From Sacculina carcini (lineage: Eukaryota; Arthropoda; Thecostraca; Sacculinidae), in contig OU696576.1 of NCBI GenBank assembly GCA_916048095.2, forward strand, positions 4,693,664 through 4,757,663: a DNA stretch of 64,000 nucleotides. Reading direction: 5' to 3'. Positions 62,687 through 64,000 of this stretch are shown in pieces. The notes under the pieces are model-generated. The model did not search any database. It worked only from the letters and a program-made list of their open reading frames with translations, and was not told where the DNA came from. How positions within the stretch are numbered: the first letter of the stretch is position 1; the number at the start of each line of letters is the position of its first letter. The position numbers were made by a program, and so were the translations under genes.

Positions 62687-63960
62687 TTATGACGGCTCAG
62701 AGCGAAGCGTAAGGAATAAGAGAGTGAGAGTCATGATCAAAAGATTTATCAAAGAGATGATTGCGCAGAGAAGAAGAAAACGATGATAAGGATGTGGAGG
62801 AGATAACATGGGAGGGAAGAGAGTTGTACACACGTGGAGCATAGAAAGGGAAGGATTTACTAGATCAGGTAGATTCATTGAGGGCTCGTGGACAGGATAA
62901 AGGAAGTGGATGACGGGAAAGAAAGTTATTAGAGAGTGTAAGAAGCTGCGAGAGGTATGTAGGTTGCCGAGGGTCATGCAACAGTTTATAAACAAGACAG
63001 CAAATATTAAAGTGGATGCGAGAGATGATCGGAAGCCATCGAAGATTGTAGAGATAGGGTGAGGTATGACGAAAGTGGGAAGGAGAAAACACGAAACGAC
63101 AAGATTTATTAATGACATGTAGCAGAATTTTCAGAAAGGAGCGAGGTACATGAAAATATAAAGAATTGCAGTAGTTGATTCTTGAAAATATGAAGCAATG
63201 AATCAGTTTAATAGCTGAGGGACGGTCGAGAAAAGGGCGGATAGGATATAGCGAACGTAGAATGAGATGGCAAGTGCGAGCAACAGCAGAAATATTTGCA
63301 GAAAAAGAAAGTGACGAATCCAGAATGACTCCGAGATCACGAACACTTTGAGATAGGGGTAAAGGGAGCAGCGGAGGTGTTAAGCGAGGAGGATGTAGAA
63401 TGAAGAATTCTGATTTGGAAGGGTTAAGAAGGAGACTGCGAGAAGCACACCAGGAAGAGATATCAGAGATAATGTCTGATAAGAACGAAGCATGGGGAAG
63501 GGAAGAGGAATAATTATTTGTATATCGTCTGCGTAGACGTGGAACGGGACAGAACAGCGACGGAGAATAGGACATAGAGAAGACATGTACAGATTGAATA
63601 GAAGCGGGGCTAGAATAGAACCTTGTGGCACACCGGAAAGTAGAGGAGTTTGCTTAGAAGTAGAAGAATTGAATTGCACCGAGTAGGAACGATCAGTAAG
63701 ATAAGAATGTAGAAGAGAGAGAGCGATGAAGAGGACACACCAAGAAAGGAGAGATATCTGATTAAAATTTAATGGTCAACTAAGTCAAAGGCTGCTGACA
63801 GATCAAGGAGGATAAGCAGAGCAGATTTACCGAATAAAAAATGAGAAAAAACAGTAGTAGTAACGGAGGTTAGGACAGATTCAGTAGAGTGAGCAGACTT
63901 GAAACCCGATTGGAAGGGGTCAAGGGATTTGTTGATGAATGGCGCAAGTTGAGAATACAT
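62687..63960 (-). pseudogene. LINE-D reverse transcriptase and C-terminus
   Basis: Minus-strand motifs in order: SLDPFQSGFKSAHSTESVLT, LILLDLSAAFDLVDH (motif A) near 63790, LLSGVPQGSILAPLLFN near 63620, FHVYADDIQIII with YADD at 63524-63535, LLLNPSKSEFFIL, SVRDLGVILDSSLSFSANIS, ISRIHFNICCLVYKLLH, and FYAPRVYN-type sequence near 62860. The Gly-Val-Pro-Gln-Gly-Ser and YADD motifs are intact. Several frame changes (near 63560-63700 and 62870) show it is dead. The clade is CR1/L2-like by motif pattern. Confidence 0.85.
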
Positions 63961-64000
63961 AGCAGACTCGAGGAGTTTAGAGGGAAAGTTGAGTAGAGAA

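Larger units (their letters stand above)
62396..64000 (-). mobile_element. LINE-D: CR1/L2-type LINE, running off the window
   Basis: Minus-strand LINE. Its 3' end at about 62370-62415 reads, on the minus strand, GTGCGCTATACAAATAAACG followed by (AAT)n-like repeats, the short-hairpin-plus-microsatellite end usual for CR1/L2 LINEs. A CA-rich tract (62515-62580) and an A-rich tract (62615-62655) lie in its 3' untranslated region. The 5' part lies beyond 64000. Confidence 0.82.

Overview
This window is from an invertebrate animal genome. Its transposon families are metazoan (CsRn1-clade and other Ty3/gypsy elements, RNase H-bearing and 2A-bearing LINEs, a DUF4371-type hAT). It carries one intact class A G-protein-coupled receptor gene in a single coding exon, it has extensive simple and satellite repeats, and it shows no prokaryotic gene organisation. 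The species cannot be named from sequence alone. No rRNA or tRNA gene and no CRISPR array was seen.

Layout. From about 0.5 to 27.7 kb lies one minus-strand LINE (LINE-A, I-superfamily type: ORF1 with zinc knuckles, endonuclease, reverse transcriptase, RNase H). Later insertions cut it apart: a CsRn1-clade LTR element (LTR-1, 4-bp target duplication GGTT), a second gypsy-type LTR element (LTR-2, GTGTC) and a hAT transposon (GATATATA). A 5,663-bp block covering the end of LTR-2, part of LINE-A, the hAT left end and further small elements is repeated head to tail: two full copies of about 99.5% identity by eye, then a partial third. A truncated plus-strand gypsy element (LTR-3) occupies 27.7-30.2 kb.

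From 30.3 to about 54.4 kb there are two copies of a second LINE family (LINE-B), which has a 2A-like peptide motif before its endonuclease. Copy 1 carries a 5' inversion (twin priming) and is split by a CsRn1-clade element (LTR-4). Copy 2 is split by a solo LTR, by LTR-6 (which itself holds LTR-5 inside one of its LTRs) and by a third LINE (LINE-C). LINE-C contains a 1.7-kb array of a conserved GC-rich box and a dimeric AT-rich satellite. Both LINE-B copies end in arrays of a 20-bp unit.

From about 54.8 to 57.9 kb is the only host gene I can support: a 712-residue receptor with a third intracellular loop of about 380 residues and altered DRY and CWxP motifs, preceded by a GC-rich candidate first exon and a perfect 20-bp-stem hairpin. 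Downstream are LINE 3' tails, diverged tandem repeats, a palindrome of about 745 bp containing CRE-like and YY1-like motifs, and at the right edge the 3' part of a minus-strand CR1/L2-type LINE (LINE-D) that runs out of the window.

Insertion order read from nesting: LINE-A and LINE-B are oldest; LTR-1, LTR-2 and the hAT entered LINE-A; the mini-LTR element lies within the material next to the hAT; the 5.66-kb block was duplicated last. In LINE-B copy 2, LTR-6 entered first and LTR-5 then entered LTR-6. LTR pairs differ by only a few percent by eye, so these insertions are moderately young.
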